Shown: positions 45,103-52,979, counted from the stretch's first letter. The stretch is DNA of 64,000 nucleotides from Nafulsella turpanensis ZLM-10 (GCF_000346615.1 NZ_ANNU01000019.1:62001-126000); one strand, 5' to 3'. Translations and numbers: made by a program. The notes: generated by a model not told the origin, from the sequence alone.

Positions 45103-46152
45103 ATGATGAAAGTTCAATCCTTCATTCCCCTGCAGCAGACAAATCAACCAGGCATGAGTCCGCTGGAAACCGAAAAAGCCATTGAAATGATTAAGACCTG
45201 TTTTGCCACTGAGCTTGCCCGCCACCTGAAGCTTTACAAAGTAAGTGCGCCCATGCTCGTAAGGAGAGGCACAGGTATTAACGACGATCTGAATGGCACC
45301 GAACGCCCTGTTCATTTTCCGGCCCCTTCCCTCGGGGGAGCTACCGTGGAGGTCGTGCATTCCCTTGCCAAGTGGAAGAGGGTGAAGGTAAGTCAGCTGC
45401 AGCTCCTTCCGGGCGAAGGTATTTATACTGATATGCGCGCCATCAGGGCCGATGAGGAGCTGAGCCCTATTCACTCCCTTTACGTAGACCAGTGGGACTG
45501 GGAAAAGTGTATCCGTCCGGAAGAACGTAGCCTTGACACTTTAAAAGAAACCGTAAAAAGTATTTATGCTGCCATAAAGGTTACGGAGGAAAAGTTAAGC
45601 ATAGCGCTTCCTGACCTACAGCCTGTTCTGCCGGAGGAAATTGTCTTTATCCATTCAGAGGATTTGCAAAGCCAGTATCCCGAACTAAGCCCGAAAGAGC
45701 GGGAAGACCAAATAGCCCGTACTTTTGGTGCGGTCTTTATTATTGGAATTGGAGGAGCACTGGGAGAAGGAGAGCCGCACGATGGTCGCGCCCCTGATTA
45801 TGACGACTGGAGTACTCCAACGGAAGGAGCCTATAAAGGACTCAACGGCGATATTCTGGTCTGGAACCCGGTATTGCGTCGTGCCTTTGAACTGTCGTCT
45901 ATGGGAATCCGGGTCGATGCTGCAGCCCTAGAGCGGCAGCTTGCCATCGCTGCCTGTAAAGAGCGGACACAGCTGCCTTTTCATGCTGCCCTGCTCGCCG
46001 GTAAATTTTCTCAAACAATGGGGGGTGGCATTGGGCAGTCCAGGCTTTGCATGTTTTTGCTCCGGAAAGGGCATATAGGAGAAGTGCAGGCAAGCCTTTG
46101 GCCGGAGGAAATAGGTGCCGGACTCGAAGAACAGGGAATTAGTTTGCTGTAA
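45103..46152 (+). CDS. asnA: Aspartate-ammonia ligase (asparagine synthetase A)
   Basis: AsnA makes asparagine from aspartate, ammonia and ATP; it is related to class II aminoacyl-tRNA synthetases. The 349-residue protein (E. coli AsnA is 330) has 'FATELARHLKLYKVSAPMLV', 'GINDDLNGTERPVHF', 'AEVVHSLAKWKR'-type text ('VEVVHSLAKWKRVKV'), 'GEGIYTDMRAIRADEELSPIH', 'YVDQWDWEKCI' and the C-terminal 'GGGIGQSRLCMFLLRKGHIGE' region with the class II motif 3 arginine. The start ATG at 45103 is 25 bases after the second terminator. Expression is likely controlled by two Asn-codon attenuators upstream. Confidence 0.96.
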   Translation: MMKVQSFIPLQQTNQPGMSPLETEKAIEMIKTCFATELARHLKLYKVSAPMLVRRGTGINDDLNGTERPVHFPAPSLGGATVEVVHSLAKWKRVKVSQLQLLPGEGIYTDMRAIRADEELSPIHSLYVDQWDWEKCIRPEERSLDTLKETVKSIYAAIKVTEEKLSIALPDLQPVLPEEIVFIHSEDLQSQYPELSPKEREDQIARTFGAVFIIGIGGALGEGEPHDGRAPDYDDWSTPTEGAYKGLNGDILVWNPVLRRAFELSSMGIRVDAAALERQLAIAACKERTQLPFHAALLAGKFSQTMGGGIGQSRLCMFLLRKGHIGEVQASLWPEEIGAGLEEQGISLL

Positions 46153-46155
46153 AAA

Positions 46156-46187
46156 TTTGGAGGTAAAATAATTGTGGTCTATATTGC
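46156..46187 (+). promoter_or_regulatory. Putative promoter of the phenylalanine hydroxylase attenuator
   Basis: TTTG (46156-46159) and TATATTGC (46180-46187, near TAnnTTTG) are separated by 20 bases, a good Bacteroidota spacing. The predicted start of transcription falls at or very near the leader ATG (46192), so the leader frame may be translated from a leaderless end. Confidence 0.4.
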
Positions 46188-46191
46188 CTGC

Positions 46192-46281
46192 ATGAATCCA
46201 CAGACAGTACATTATTATTACTATTATCATATGAACCAGCCCATCGGTTTCGGTAATGGTGATGTATTGCTTACGAATTAA
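46192..46281 (+). CDS. Tyr-rich leader peptide of the phenylalanine hydroxylase attenuator
   Basis: A 29-codon frame beginning MNPQTVHYYYYYHMNQ. Codons 8-12 (46213-46227) are five consecutive Tyr codons (TAT TAT TAC TAT TAT), flanked by His. It ends with TAA at 46279-46281, 23 bases before a terminator hairpin, and the next gene encodes the enzyme that makes tyrosine from phenylalanine. This is the classic arrangement of a ribosome-stalling attenuator sensing charged tRNA-Tyr. It is inferred from sequence only. Confidence 0.78.
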   Translation: MNPQTVHYYYYYHMNQPIGFGNGDVLLTN

Positions 46282-46341
46282 GAAACAGTAAGAATTTTAT
46301 ACAGAAGCCCAGTTCCGGAACCCCGGAGCCGGGCTTTTTTC
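46246..46341 (+). promoter_or_regulatory. Tyr attenuator: candidate antiterminator and terminator hairpin
   Basis: The terminator stem runs from AAGCCC (46305-46310) through GTTCCGG (46312-46318), closes a 4-base loop, and returns as CCGGAGC (46323-46329) and GGGCTT (46331-46336), with one mismatch and a T-tract. GGTTTCGG (46246-46253) can pair over 8 bp with CCGGAACC (46315-46322), which would break the upper stem. That segment lies 18 bases after the last Tyr codon. Confidence 0.65.
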
Positions 46342-46364
46342 ATTTTAACCCATTCAGCTACTTA

Positions 46365-47108
46365 ATGACCACAATGGAACAGAAATACGCGAATTATACA
46401 AAAGAAGATTTTCAGGTATGGGAAGTACTCTTTAACCGCCAGATGGAGAATCTTCCTGGCAGGGCAACTGATGAGTTTTTGCAGGGCATCGACCGTATTA
46501 ACTTTACCGCCGGCAAAATACCCGATTTCAGCGAAACCAATCCGCTACTGAAGAGCATTACCGGCTGGGAACTGGCAGTCGTGCCGGGTATTGTCGACGA
46601 TGCAATCTTCTTTCAATTGATGGCGGATTGCAAATTCCCTGCCAGCACCTGGCTCCGGAAAATGAGTGAGCTTGACTACCTGGAAGAGCCGGATATGTTT
46701 CATGATGTTTTTGCCCATGTGCCTCTGCTTACGAACCAGGCTTTTGTAGACTTTCTGCAGGAGCTGAGTAAAATAGGACTTGAATATATCGATAATAAAT
46801 GGGCCATAGAACTGCTTTCGCGTATCTACTGGTTTACTGTAGAGTTTGGTCTTATTCGTGAGGCAGAAGGACTCAGAATCTATGGAGCCGGTATTCTTTC
46901 ATCGGCCGGTGAAACTGTTTTCTGCCTGAGTGATAAACCAAAACGCTTTGAGTACAATGTGGAGCAGATTCTGAATACGCCTTACCGGAAGGATACGTTC
47001 CAGGACAGGTACTTCATCATCGAATCCTACGAGCAGCTGTACCAGTCTCTGCCGGAAATAAAGGAACAAATTGCCATATTAAGCCAGAAAGAACCTGTAA
47101 CAGTATAA
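46365..47108 (+). CDS. phhA: Phenylalanine 4-monooxygenase (phenylalanine hydroxylase)
   Basis: A 247-residue aromatic amino acid hydroxylase that converts phenylalanine to tyrosine with tetrahydropterin and O2. The non-haem iron ligands are H113 and H118 in 'DMFHDVFAHVPLL' and E160 in 'IYWFTVEFGLIRE', followed by 'RIYGAGILSSAGE'. It lacks a regulatory ACT domain, as bacterial members do. The ATG at 46365 was chosen; one at 46374 is also in frame. The Tyr-codon leader upstream suggests the enzyme is made for tyrosine supply when tyrosine is short rather than for phenylalanine breakdown. Confidence 0.93.
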   Translation: MTTMEQKYANYTKEDFQVWEVLFNRQMENLPGRATDEFLQGIDRINFTAGKIPDFSETNPLLKSITGWELAVVPGIVDDAIFFQLMADCKFPASTWLRKMSELDYLEEPDMFHDVFAHVPLLTNQAFVDFLQELSKIGLEYIDNKWAIELLSRIYWFTVEFGLIREAEGLRIYGAGILSSAGETVFCLSDKPKRFEYNVEQILNTPYRKDTFQDRYFIIESYEQLYQSLPEIKEQIAILSQKEPVTV

Positions 47109-47119
47109 AGGAATTAAAC

Positions 47120-47150
47120 AGAAGCAGCTCCATGCAAGGGCTGCTTTCTG
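47120..47150 (+). terminator. Weak hairpin terminator after phenylalanine hydroxylase
   Basis: AGAAGCAGC (47120-47128) pairs with GCTGCTTTCT (47140-47149) around an 11-base loop. The following sequence is only moderately T-rich. It lies just before hisH. Confidence 0.5.
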
Positions 47151-47163
47151 TATCTTTACTCCT

Positions 47164-47748
47164 ATGAAAGTTGCCATTGTAAAATATAATGCCGGGAATA
47201 TTCGCTCTGTAACCTATGCCCTGCAGCGGCTAGGAATTGAACCCTGCATCAGCGATGAACTTGAAACGCTTCGCTCGGCCGACAAAGTAATTTTCCCCGG
47301 TGTAGGGGAGGCCGGCACGGCCATGGCCTACCTGGAGGAGCGTAACTTAGATCAGCTGATTCCTACGCTCCGCCAGCCGGTTTTGGGCGTTTGCCTAGGG
47401 CTGCAGCTCATGTGTAGCCATTCCGAGGAAAGCAACACCCCCTGTCTTGGTATTTTTGATGTGGAAGTAAAACGTTTTCCGCCTCGGGAAAAAGTGCCGC
47501 ATATGGGATGGAACCGGATTGAACAAGTAAAAGGACCTTTGTTTGACGAGTTATCGCAGGAAGCCTACCTTTACTACGTCCACAGCTATTATGCGGAGCT
47601 CAGTCCCTACACCATTGCGCAGACGGATTATATACTTCCCTATAGTGCAGCCCTACAGAAAAATAACTTCTTTGCCCTGCAGGCCCACCCCGAAAAGAGT
47701 GGGAAGGACGGGGAGAAAATACTGGAAAACTTTCTCAGGTTAAAATGA
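47164..47748 (+). CDS. hisH: Imidazole glycerol phosphate synthase, glutaminase subunit
   Basis: HisH hydrolyses glutamine and passes ammonia to HisF in histidine synthesis. The 194-residue class I glutamine amidotransferase has the nucleophile C77 in 'LGVCLGLQLM', the triad partners H175 and E177 in 'QAHPEKSG', and the oxyanion-loop 'FPGVGEAGTAM'. It starts the local his cluster hisH-hisA-hisF-hisIE; hisG, hisD, hisC and hisB are not in the window. Confidence 0.96.
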   Translation: MKVAIVKYNAGNIRSVTYALQRLGIEPCISDELETLRSADKVIFPGVGEAGTAMAYLEERNLDQLIPTLRQPVLGVCLGLQLMCSHSEESNTPCLGIFDVEVKRFPPREKVPHMGWNRIEQVKGPLFDELSQEAYLYYVHSYYAELSPYTIAQTDYILPYSAALQKNNFFALQAHPEKSGKDGEKILENFLRLK

Positions 47749-47852
47749 TAGAATGAGTGAATGTCCTTTGGATAAAGGGAAACCACCATAGCCCCGGCTT
47801 TTCTCTCCCAAAGAATAATGCGCTTTAACAATTTAATACTCACTACTAAACT

Positions 47853-48581
47853 ATGGAAATCATCCCTGCCATCGATATAATTGATGGAAAATGTGTTCGC
47901 CTTACGCAGGGCGACTATAGCCGGAAAAAAGAATATAACAGCAATCCGCTCGAAGTAGCAAAAGCCTATGAGGGTGCAGGCATCCGCCGCCTTCACCTGG
48001 TGGACCTGGACGGGGCAAAGCAAAAGAAAATTATAAACCTGAATGTGCTGGAGCGAATTGCTTCCGGTACCGGTTTGCATATCGATTTTGGTGGTGGTGT
48101 GCAGTCCGATAGGGATATAGAGGCAGCTTTTAATGCAGGTGCCTCGCAGGTAACCGGCGGGAGTATTGCGGTAAAGCAGCCCCAGCTGTTTCAGGAATGG
48201 CTGAAGAAATACGGCAGCGAGAAAATTATTTTAGGTGCTGATGTAAAAAACGGACAAATTGCTGTAAGCGGCTGGGAGGAATCTTCAGAACGTGAGCTCT
48301 TCAATTTCCTGGACGATTATCAGCAGAAAGGTGTTCAGTATGTGATATGTACCGACATAAGTAAAGATGGTCTCCTGCAGGGGCCTTCCGCTTCCCTTTA
48401 TCAGCAAATCATAAAGCAGTTTCCTGATTTGGAATTAATTGCCAGCGGAGGCGTTGCCGGTATGGATGACCTGCATGAGCTGAAAGCCATTGGCTGCCAT
48501 GGAGCCATTATTGGCAAAGCTATTTACGAAGGAAACATCAGCCTGCAGGAATTAGCAAAATTTACAAATGAGGAAGTTTGA
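47853..48581 (+). CDS. hisA: 1-(5-phosphoribosyl)-5-[(5-phosphoribosylamino)methylideneamino]imidazole-4-carboxamide isomerase
   Basis: HisA is a (beta-alpha)8 barrel that isomerises ProFAR to PRFAR. The 242-residue protein has the acid/base pair D8 ('IPAIDIIDGKCVRL') and D168 ('ICTDISKDG'), phosphate-binding 'DFGGGVQSDRD' and 'IASGGVAGMDDL', and the expected half-barrel repeat. It lies 104 bases after hisH and 92 before hisF. Confidence 0.96.
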   Translation: MEIIPAIDIIDGKCVRLTQGDYSRKKEYNSNPLEVAKAYEGAGIRRLHLVDLDGAKQKKIINLNVLERIASGTGLHIDFGGGVQSDRDIEAAFNAGASQVTGGSIAVKQPQLFQEWLKKYGSEKIILGADVKNGQIAVSGWEESSERELFNFLDDYQQKGVQYVICTDISKDGLLQGPSASLYQQIIKQFPDLELIASGGVAGMDDLHELKAIGCHGAIIGKAIYEGNISLQELAKFTNEEV

Positions 48582-48673
48582 AAATGTGCAAATGAGTTTT
48601 TTTTGATGAAGATTCTCCGTAAACCTGAGGTATCCCTTCTCAGGACTCAAGACTAATGACTCAAGACTAATAT
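48581..48673 (+). repeat. Direct repeat GACTCAAGACTAAT x2 upstream of hisF
   Basis: In the hisA-hisF gap the 14-base unit GACTCAAGACTAAT occurs twice in tandem, perfectly (48644-48657 and 48658-48671), ending 2 bases before the hisF ATG. The half-unit GACTCAA recurs at the hisIE start. Confidence 0.9.
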
Positions 48674-49435
48674 ATGCTGACGAAAAGAATTATCCCCTGC
48701 CTCGACATCAAGGACGGGAAAACAGTAAAGGGCGTGAATTTTGTCGGGCTGCGCGATGCCGGCTACCCGGTGGAGCTGGCGAAGCTGTATGCCGAACAGG
48801 GGGCCGATGAGCTGGTGTTTCTGGATATTACCGCCACTGTGGAGAAACGAAAAACCCTGCTGGAACTGGTAAGTAAGGTTGCGGCCGAACTCAACATCCC
48901 GTTTACTGTAGGCGGTGGCATTTCCTCTAAGGAAGATGTATCGGCGCTCCTCGCAGCCGGAGCCGATAAGGTATCTATAAATTCATCTGCAGTAAAAAAT
49001 CCTGGTCTTATCAATGAGCTGGCGCAGGAGTTTGGAAGCCAGTGCGTGGTGGTAGCCATCGACAGCCGAAGGGTGGATGGAAAACACATCGTGCACACCC
49101 ATGGCGGCCGTACCCCTACCGAATTGGAAACACTTTCCTGGGCGCGGGAAGTGGTAGCGCGCGGCGCGGGTGAAATTCTGCTGACTTCTATGGACCAGGA
49201 TGGTACGAAAGCAGGCTTTGATAATGAGCTGCTGGCACAATTATCTGCCGAGTTACCTGTGCCAATTATCGCCTCGGGAGGAGCCGGAATCATGGCGCAC
49301 TTTAAAGATACTTTTACCACAGGAAAGGCAGATGCCGCCCTTGCGGCCAGTATATTTCATTTTAAAGAAATAGGAATACCGGAACTCAAACATTATCTCC
49401 AGAAAGAAGGAATAACAGTGCGGCCGGTAAGCTAA
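48674..49435 (+). CDS. hisF: Imidazole glycerol phosphate synthase, cyclase subunit
   Basis: HisF uses ammonia from HisH to convert PRFAR to imidazole glycerol phosphate and AICAR. The 253-residue barrel has the catalytic D11 ('[15 protein letters not shown]') and D130 ('[12 protein letters not shown]'), with phosphate-binding loops '[12 protein letters not shown]' and '[13 protein letters not shown]' and the '[15 protein letters not shown]' segment. Length is standard. Confidence 0.97.
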   Translation: MLTKRIIPCLDIKDGKTVKGVNFVGLRDAGYPVELAKLYAEQGADELVFLDITATVEKRKTLLELVSKVAAELNIPFTVGGGISSKEDVSALLAAGADKVSINSSAVKNPGLINELAQEFGSQCVVVAIDSRRVDGKHIVHTHGGRTPTELETLSWAREVVARGAGEILLTSMDQDGTKAGFDNELLAQLSAELPVPIIASGGAGIMAHFKDTFTTGKADAALAASIFHFKEIGIPELKHYLQKEGITVRPVS

Positions 49436-49497
49436 AAAGAAACGTGGATTGCAACCGGCGATAGAATGAGGTCCGGAGAGTAAGGACACATGTCCTG

Positions 49498-49538
49498 GAG
49501 ATTGCTTCGTTTCCGCGCCGCGTCGGCTCGCAATGACA
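49498..49538. repeat. REP-like repeat, inverted copy of the 42574 element
   Basis: GAGATTGCTTCG (49498-49509) and GGCTCGCAATGACA (49525-49538) are the ends of the 42574 type in opposite orientation, flanking a GC-rich core. It lies in the hisF-hisIE gap. Confidence 0.6.
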
Positions 49539-49652
49539 AAACCATGGTAGAAATTTCGAAAGCGTACGAGGCACAATGAGGCCAGTAACTGGCACGGCGA
49601 ATCGTAATCGCCAGATACAAACAACGAACAACTACCAACCAACATCAAAATA

Positions 49653-50288
49653 ATGACTCAAGACTCAGGACTCAGGACTCAAGACTCTCCTCAACCAGAC
49701 TTCGATAAAGGAAACGGCCTCTTGCCCGTAATTATACAGGATGCCACCACGGCTAAGGTGCTGATGCTGGGCTATATGAATGCCGAAGCACTGGAGCGGA
49801 CACAGCAGGAAGGGAAAGTGACTTTCTGGAGCCGGAGTAAGAATCGCCTCTGGACCAAAGGAGAAACATCCGGCAATTTTCTGCTGGTGGAGGAGATAAA
49901 GATTGATTGTGACCAGGACACCCTGCTGGTAAAAGTTAGACCACAGGGCCCTGCCTGCCATACCGGGGCAGATACCTGCTTTAACGAATCCAATAGCAGC
50001 CGGACGGGCTTTATCGACCAGCTTCGGACCATCATTAAAGACCGGAAGGAGAACCCATCCGATTCTTCCTACACGGCTTCTCTGTTTGCTAAAGGGATGA
50101 ATAAAGTTGCCCAGAAGGTAGGGGAGGAAGCGGTTGAGCTGGTCATTGAAGCAAAAGATGACAATAAGGAACTGTTTATGGGCGAAGCAGCCGATTTGCT
50201 GTACCACTACCTGGTACTACTGGAGGCTAAAGGCTATTCACTTGATGAAGTGATACAGGTGCTGGAAGAGCGCCATCAGAAAAAATAG
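49653..50288 (+). CDS. hisI: Bifunctional phosphoribosyl-AMP cyclohydrolase / phosphoribosyl-ATP diphosphatase
   Basis: HisIE carries out steps 2 and 3 of histidine synthesis. The HisI part (to about residue 110) has 'GYMNAEALERTQQEGKVTFWS', 'DCDQDTLLVKV' and the metal site 'GPACHTGADTCF'. The HisE part (about 125-211) has 'SYTASLFAKGMNKVAQKVGEEAVE', with the EExxE metal-binding motif, and 'EAADLLYHYLVLL'. The first 15 residues (MTQDSGLRTQDSPQP) are encoded by a 7-bp tandem repeat that starts at the ATG itself and are not part of the conserved domain. Confidence 0.95.
   Translation: MTQDSGLRTQDSPQPDFDKGNGLLPVIIQDATTAKVLMLGYMNAEALERTQQEGKVTFWSRSKNRLWTKGETSGNFLLVEEIKIDCDQDTLLVKVRPQGPACHTGADTCFNESNSSRTGFIDQLRTIIKDRKENPSDSSYTASLFAKGMNKVAQKVGEEAVELVIEAKDDNKELFMGEAADLLYHYLVLLEAKGYSLDEVIQVLEERHQKK
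49655..49689 (+). repeat. Heptad tandem repeat GACTCA(A/G) at the hisIE start codon
   Basis: Five consecutive 7-base units run from 49655 to 49689: GACTCAA, GACTCAG, GACTCAG, GACTCAA, GACTCTC. The first unit uses the G of the ATG. Gain or loss of one unit would change the reading frame. Confidence 0.9.
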
Positions 50289-50388
50289 GGACTATTCTGG
50301 GGAAGTGGGACTTGGCCTTAGCTCAAAACAACGCCTTACTTTACTTTCTTTTTCAGCCTTGTGCATTTTCAAAGCTCCTAAATTTACG

Positions 50389-50396
50389 TACGTTTG
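50389..50396 (+). promoter_or_regulatory. Putative -7 promoter box for recQ
   Basis: TACGTTTG matches TAnnTTTG exactly and ends 5 bases before the recQ ATG at 50402. This supports that start and predicts a leaderless or nearly leaderless mRNA. Confidence 0.5.
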
Positions 50397-50401
50397 CTCT
50401 A

Positions 50402-52321
50402 ATGGTAAAACCTGTAGAAATACTTCAGAAAGTATGGGGCTACTCCACCTTCCGGCCTCTGCAGGAGGAAATTGTGCAGGCTGTGTTGGAAGGAAAGGAT
50501 GTGCTGGCCCTGCTGCCAACCGGCGGTGGTAAATCTGTCTGTTTCCAGGTGCCAGCCCTTGCTATGGAGGGTATTTGTATAGTGGTTTCGCCCCTTATTG
50601 CCCTCATGAAGGACCAGGTAGAGCAGCTGAAGAAGCGCGGAATTGCGGCTACAGCAGTGTATTCAGGCATGAGCAAGCGCGAGATTGACATTACCCTCGA
50701 CAACTGTATCTATGGGCAGGTGAAGTTCCTCTATGTTTCGCCGGAGCGCCTGAAAACGGAGCTGATGCAGGCGCGGGTAAAGCAGATGAATGTGTGCCTG
50801 CTGGCTATCGACGAAGCCCACTGTATTTCGCAATGGGGCTATGATTTCCGACCATCTTATCTCGAAATTGCTACCTTCCGCGAAATGCTGCCGGGGGTTA
50901 ATTGCATTGCCCTTACCGCCACCGCCACCAAAAGAGTCGCAAAAGATATACAGGAGCGTCTCTCCTTTTCTCCAAAGGCAGAAGTGTTCCGCAAGAGCTT
51001 TGCACGCGAAAACCTCTCCTATAATGTTCGCTACGAAGAAAACAAAGAAGCCAAGCTGCTCGAAATGCTGCACAAGGTACCAGGTACGGCCGTTATATAT
51101 GCGCGGAGCCGAAAGCGCTGCCAGTTAGTGGCATGGGAGCTCCGGAAGCAGGGTATCTCCGCCGATTATTATCATGCCGGCCTTAGCAATGAGGAACGGA
51201 ACTACCGGCAGGAGGCATGGCTTAAGAACAAAATTCGTGTCATTGTAGCCACCAATGCCTTCGGGATGGGCATCGATAAGCCGGACGTGCGGCTCGTGGC
51301 CCACCTCGACCTGCCCGATACCCTGGAGGCTTATTACCAGGAAGCGGGGCGGGCAGGGCGCGACGAGAAAAAAGCCTATGGAGTAGTCCTCTACCAGACC
51401 AAAGATATCGAAGAGCTGGAAGAGCGGGCGCAGCTGCAGTTCCCGGCCCTGGAAGAAATCCGGAGGGTGTACCAGGCACTTGCTAACTACTTCAAGATAG
51501 CTATCGGCAGTAGTCTTTTAACCTCCTACGACTTTGAAATTGATGATTTCTGTAAAACCTACCAACTCCACCCGCTCCAGACCTGGTACTGCATTAAAAA
51601 GCTGGAAGAGGAAGGTTTTATCCAGTTAACAGAAAGCTTCTATGCTCCCTCAAAAGTTCTCTTCCTCCTCAATAGTCAGGAGGTATATGCCTTTCAGATT
51701 GCCAATGCCGCCCTCGAGCCGCTGATAAAAGCTTTGCTGCGCTTGTGTGGAGGTGAAATATTTTCAGTATTCACTAAAATATCTGAAAGCGCCATTGCTA
51801 CCCTGCTGAAAGTGTCGGTAGCGGAAGTGAAGCGAAAACTGGATATGCTGCATAAAATGGAAGTAATTGAATATGAACAGCAGAAAGATAGCCCGCAGCT
51901 GACGTTTATTACCCCCCGCTTCGATGCTGCCCGTTTACCTCTGCAGCAGAAAAAGCTGGAAGAGCGCAAAGCCATTTACCTGCAAAAAGTAGCTTCCGTA
52001 AAAAAATATATAGAAAACACCGAAAGGTGCCGCACTCAGATGCTGCTAGCCTATTTCGATGAGCATGATTATGAAAACTGTGGTGTCTGTGATAACTGTA
52101 TTAAAGGAAAACATCCGGGCCATTGGGAAGAAGCAGAGATGTTCAGGATGCGGCAGCAAATTTATACAGCTCTTAAAATAAAGCCTTTTCCTGTAGATGA
52201 GCTGGTGAAAAGCCTTAAGTTGAAGCAGCGGCAGGAGCAGCTACTGCTGCACACTATTCGCTTAATGCTCGACGAAGAAAGCCTTCACTATACCGTGACA
52301 GGTCAGCTGGCGTTAAAATAA
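50402..52321 (+). CDS. recQ: ATP-dependent DNA helicase RecQ
   Basis: RecQ unwinds DNA 3' to 5' in recombination and fork repair. The 639-residue protein has motif 0 ('WGYSTFRPLQEEIV'), Walker A 'PTGGGKSVC' (about residues 39-47), DEAH box ('LLAIDEAHCISQWGYDFRP'), 'ALTATATKRVAKDI' (motif III), and motifs V/VI ('GMGIDKPDVRLVAHLDLPDT', 'YYQEAGRAGRD'). The RQC zinc site is formed by the C of 'NTERCRTQML' and 'CGVCDNC'. A typical HRDC domain is not evident at the C-terminus. An upstream in-frame ATG at 50312 would add 30 residues but lies before the promoter box. Confidence 0.93.
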   Translation: MVKPVEILQKVWGYSTFRPLQEEIVQAVLEGKDVLALLPTGGGKSVCFQVPALAMEGICIVVSPLIALMKDQVEQLKKRGIAATAVYSGMSKREIDITLDNCIYGQVKFLYVSPERLKTELMQARVKQMNVCLLAIDEAHCISQWGYDFRPSYLEIATFREMLPGVNCIALTATATKRVAKDIQERLSFSPKAEVFRKSFARENLSYNVRYEENKEAKLLEMLHKVPGTAVIYARSRKRCQLVAWELRKQGISADYYHAGLSNEERNYRQEAWLKNKIRVIVATNAFGMGIDKPDVRLVAHLDLPDTLEAYYQEAGRAGRDEKKAYGVVLYQTKDIEELEERAQLQFPALEEIRRVYQALANYFKIAIGSSLLTSYDFEIDDFCKTYQLHPLQTWYCIKKLEEEGFIQLTESFYAPSKVLFLLNSQEVYAFQIANAALEPLIKALLRLCGGEIFSVFTKISESAIATLLKVSVAEVKRKLDMLHKMEVIEYEQQKDSPQLTFITPRFDAARLPLQQKKLEERKAIYLQKVASVKKYIENTERCRTQMLLAYFDEHDYENCGVCDNCIKGKHPGHWEEAEMFRMRQQIYTALKIKPFPVDELVKSLKLKQRQEQLLLHTIRLMLDEESLHYTVTGQLALK

Positions 52322-52388
52322 AGAATTATTTATGTGTGTAGCTTAGGGATGTCTTATAACTGAATGCTCACACTTCAAACTCCAAAGA

Positions 52389-52979
52389 ATGGATATACTG
52401 GAAAAACTACGGGCAGAAACCCGTGGAGAACATGATAAGCTGGAGGCTATAGGCTTGTCGGATAAAATTATGGACAAAACCCTCAGCCTCGAGGAATATA
52501 AAAAACTAATTCGCGTGCATTTTATGGTGCACCAGGCCCTGGAAGAACAGCTGGAGGCAAATGGTGTGGAGGAACTTTTTCCTGCACTGGACTATGAGCA
52601 GCGAAGAAAAATGCCTTTACTGGAGCAGGATATTGGCGAGCTGGGGATAGCGCGCGAACCGCTCAGCCGGCAGGAACCGGCCGGCCAGCTGCCGCAGCTG
52701 AATAAACCCTTTGGCTTACTAGGCTGTATGTACGTGCTCGAAGGAGCTACCCTTGGCGGAATGGTGATTGTGAAGGCACTGAAGAAAAATGAACATTTAT
52801 CTTCCCTTGAGAACTTTCATTATTTTGGCTGCTATGGAGGAGAAACCGGTCCGCAGTGGAAGCGTTTTCTGGAGGTGCTGAAGGATGAAGGTGCTCATTC
52901 AGAGGCGCAGGAGCCGATTGTAGAGGCTGCCAGGCAAACTTACCAGTACTTTGGAGCAAATTTTAAGAAGTTCCTGTAA
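52389..52979 (+). CDS. Biliverdin-producing heme oxygenase
   Basis: A 196-residue all-helical heme oxygenase that opens heme to biliverdin, CO and iron. The proximal heme ligand is probably H15 ('LRAETRGEHDKLE'). The distal helix glycine-rich motif is present as 'LLGCMYVLEGATLGGMVI', and 'YFGCYGGETGPQWKRFLEVL' follows. Length is right for bacterial HmuO/BphO-like enzymes. No phytochrome gene lies next to it, so iron recovery is more likely than chromophore supply, but this is inference. Confidence 0.85.
   Translation: MDILEKLRAETRGEHDKLEAIGLSDKIMDKTLSLEEYKKLIRVHFMVHQALEEQLEANGVEELFPALDYEQRRKMPLLEQDIGELGIAREPLSRQEPAGQLPQLNKPFGLLGCMYVLEGATLGGMVIVKALKKNEHLSSLENFHYFGCYGGETGPQWKRFLEVLKDEGAHSEAQEPIVEAARQTYQYFGANFKKFL

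Noticed and set aside
47754-47792. 12-codon frame between hisH and hisA
   Set aside because: It contains no His codons and no terminator follows, so it is not a his leader.
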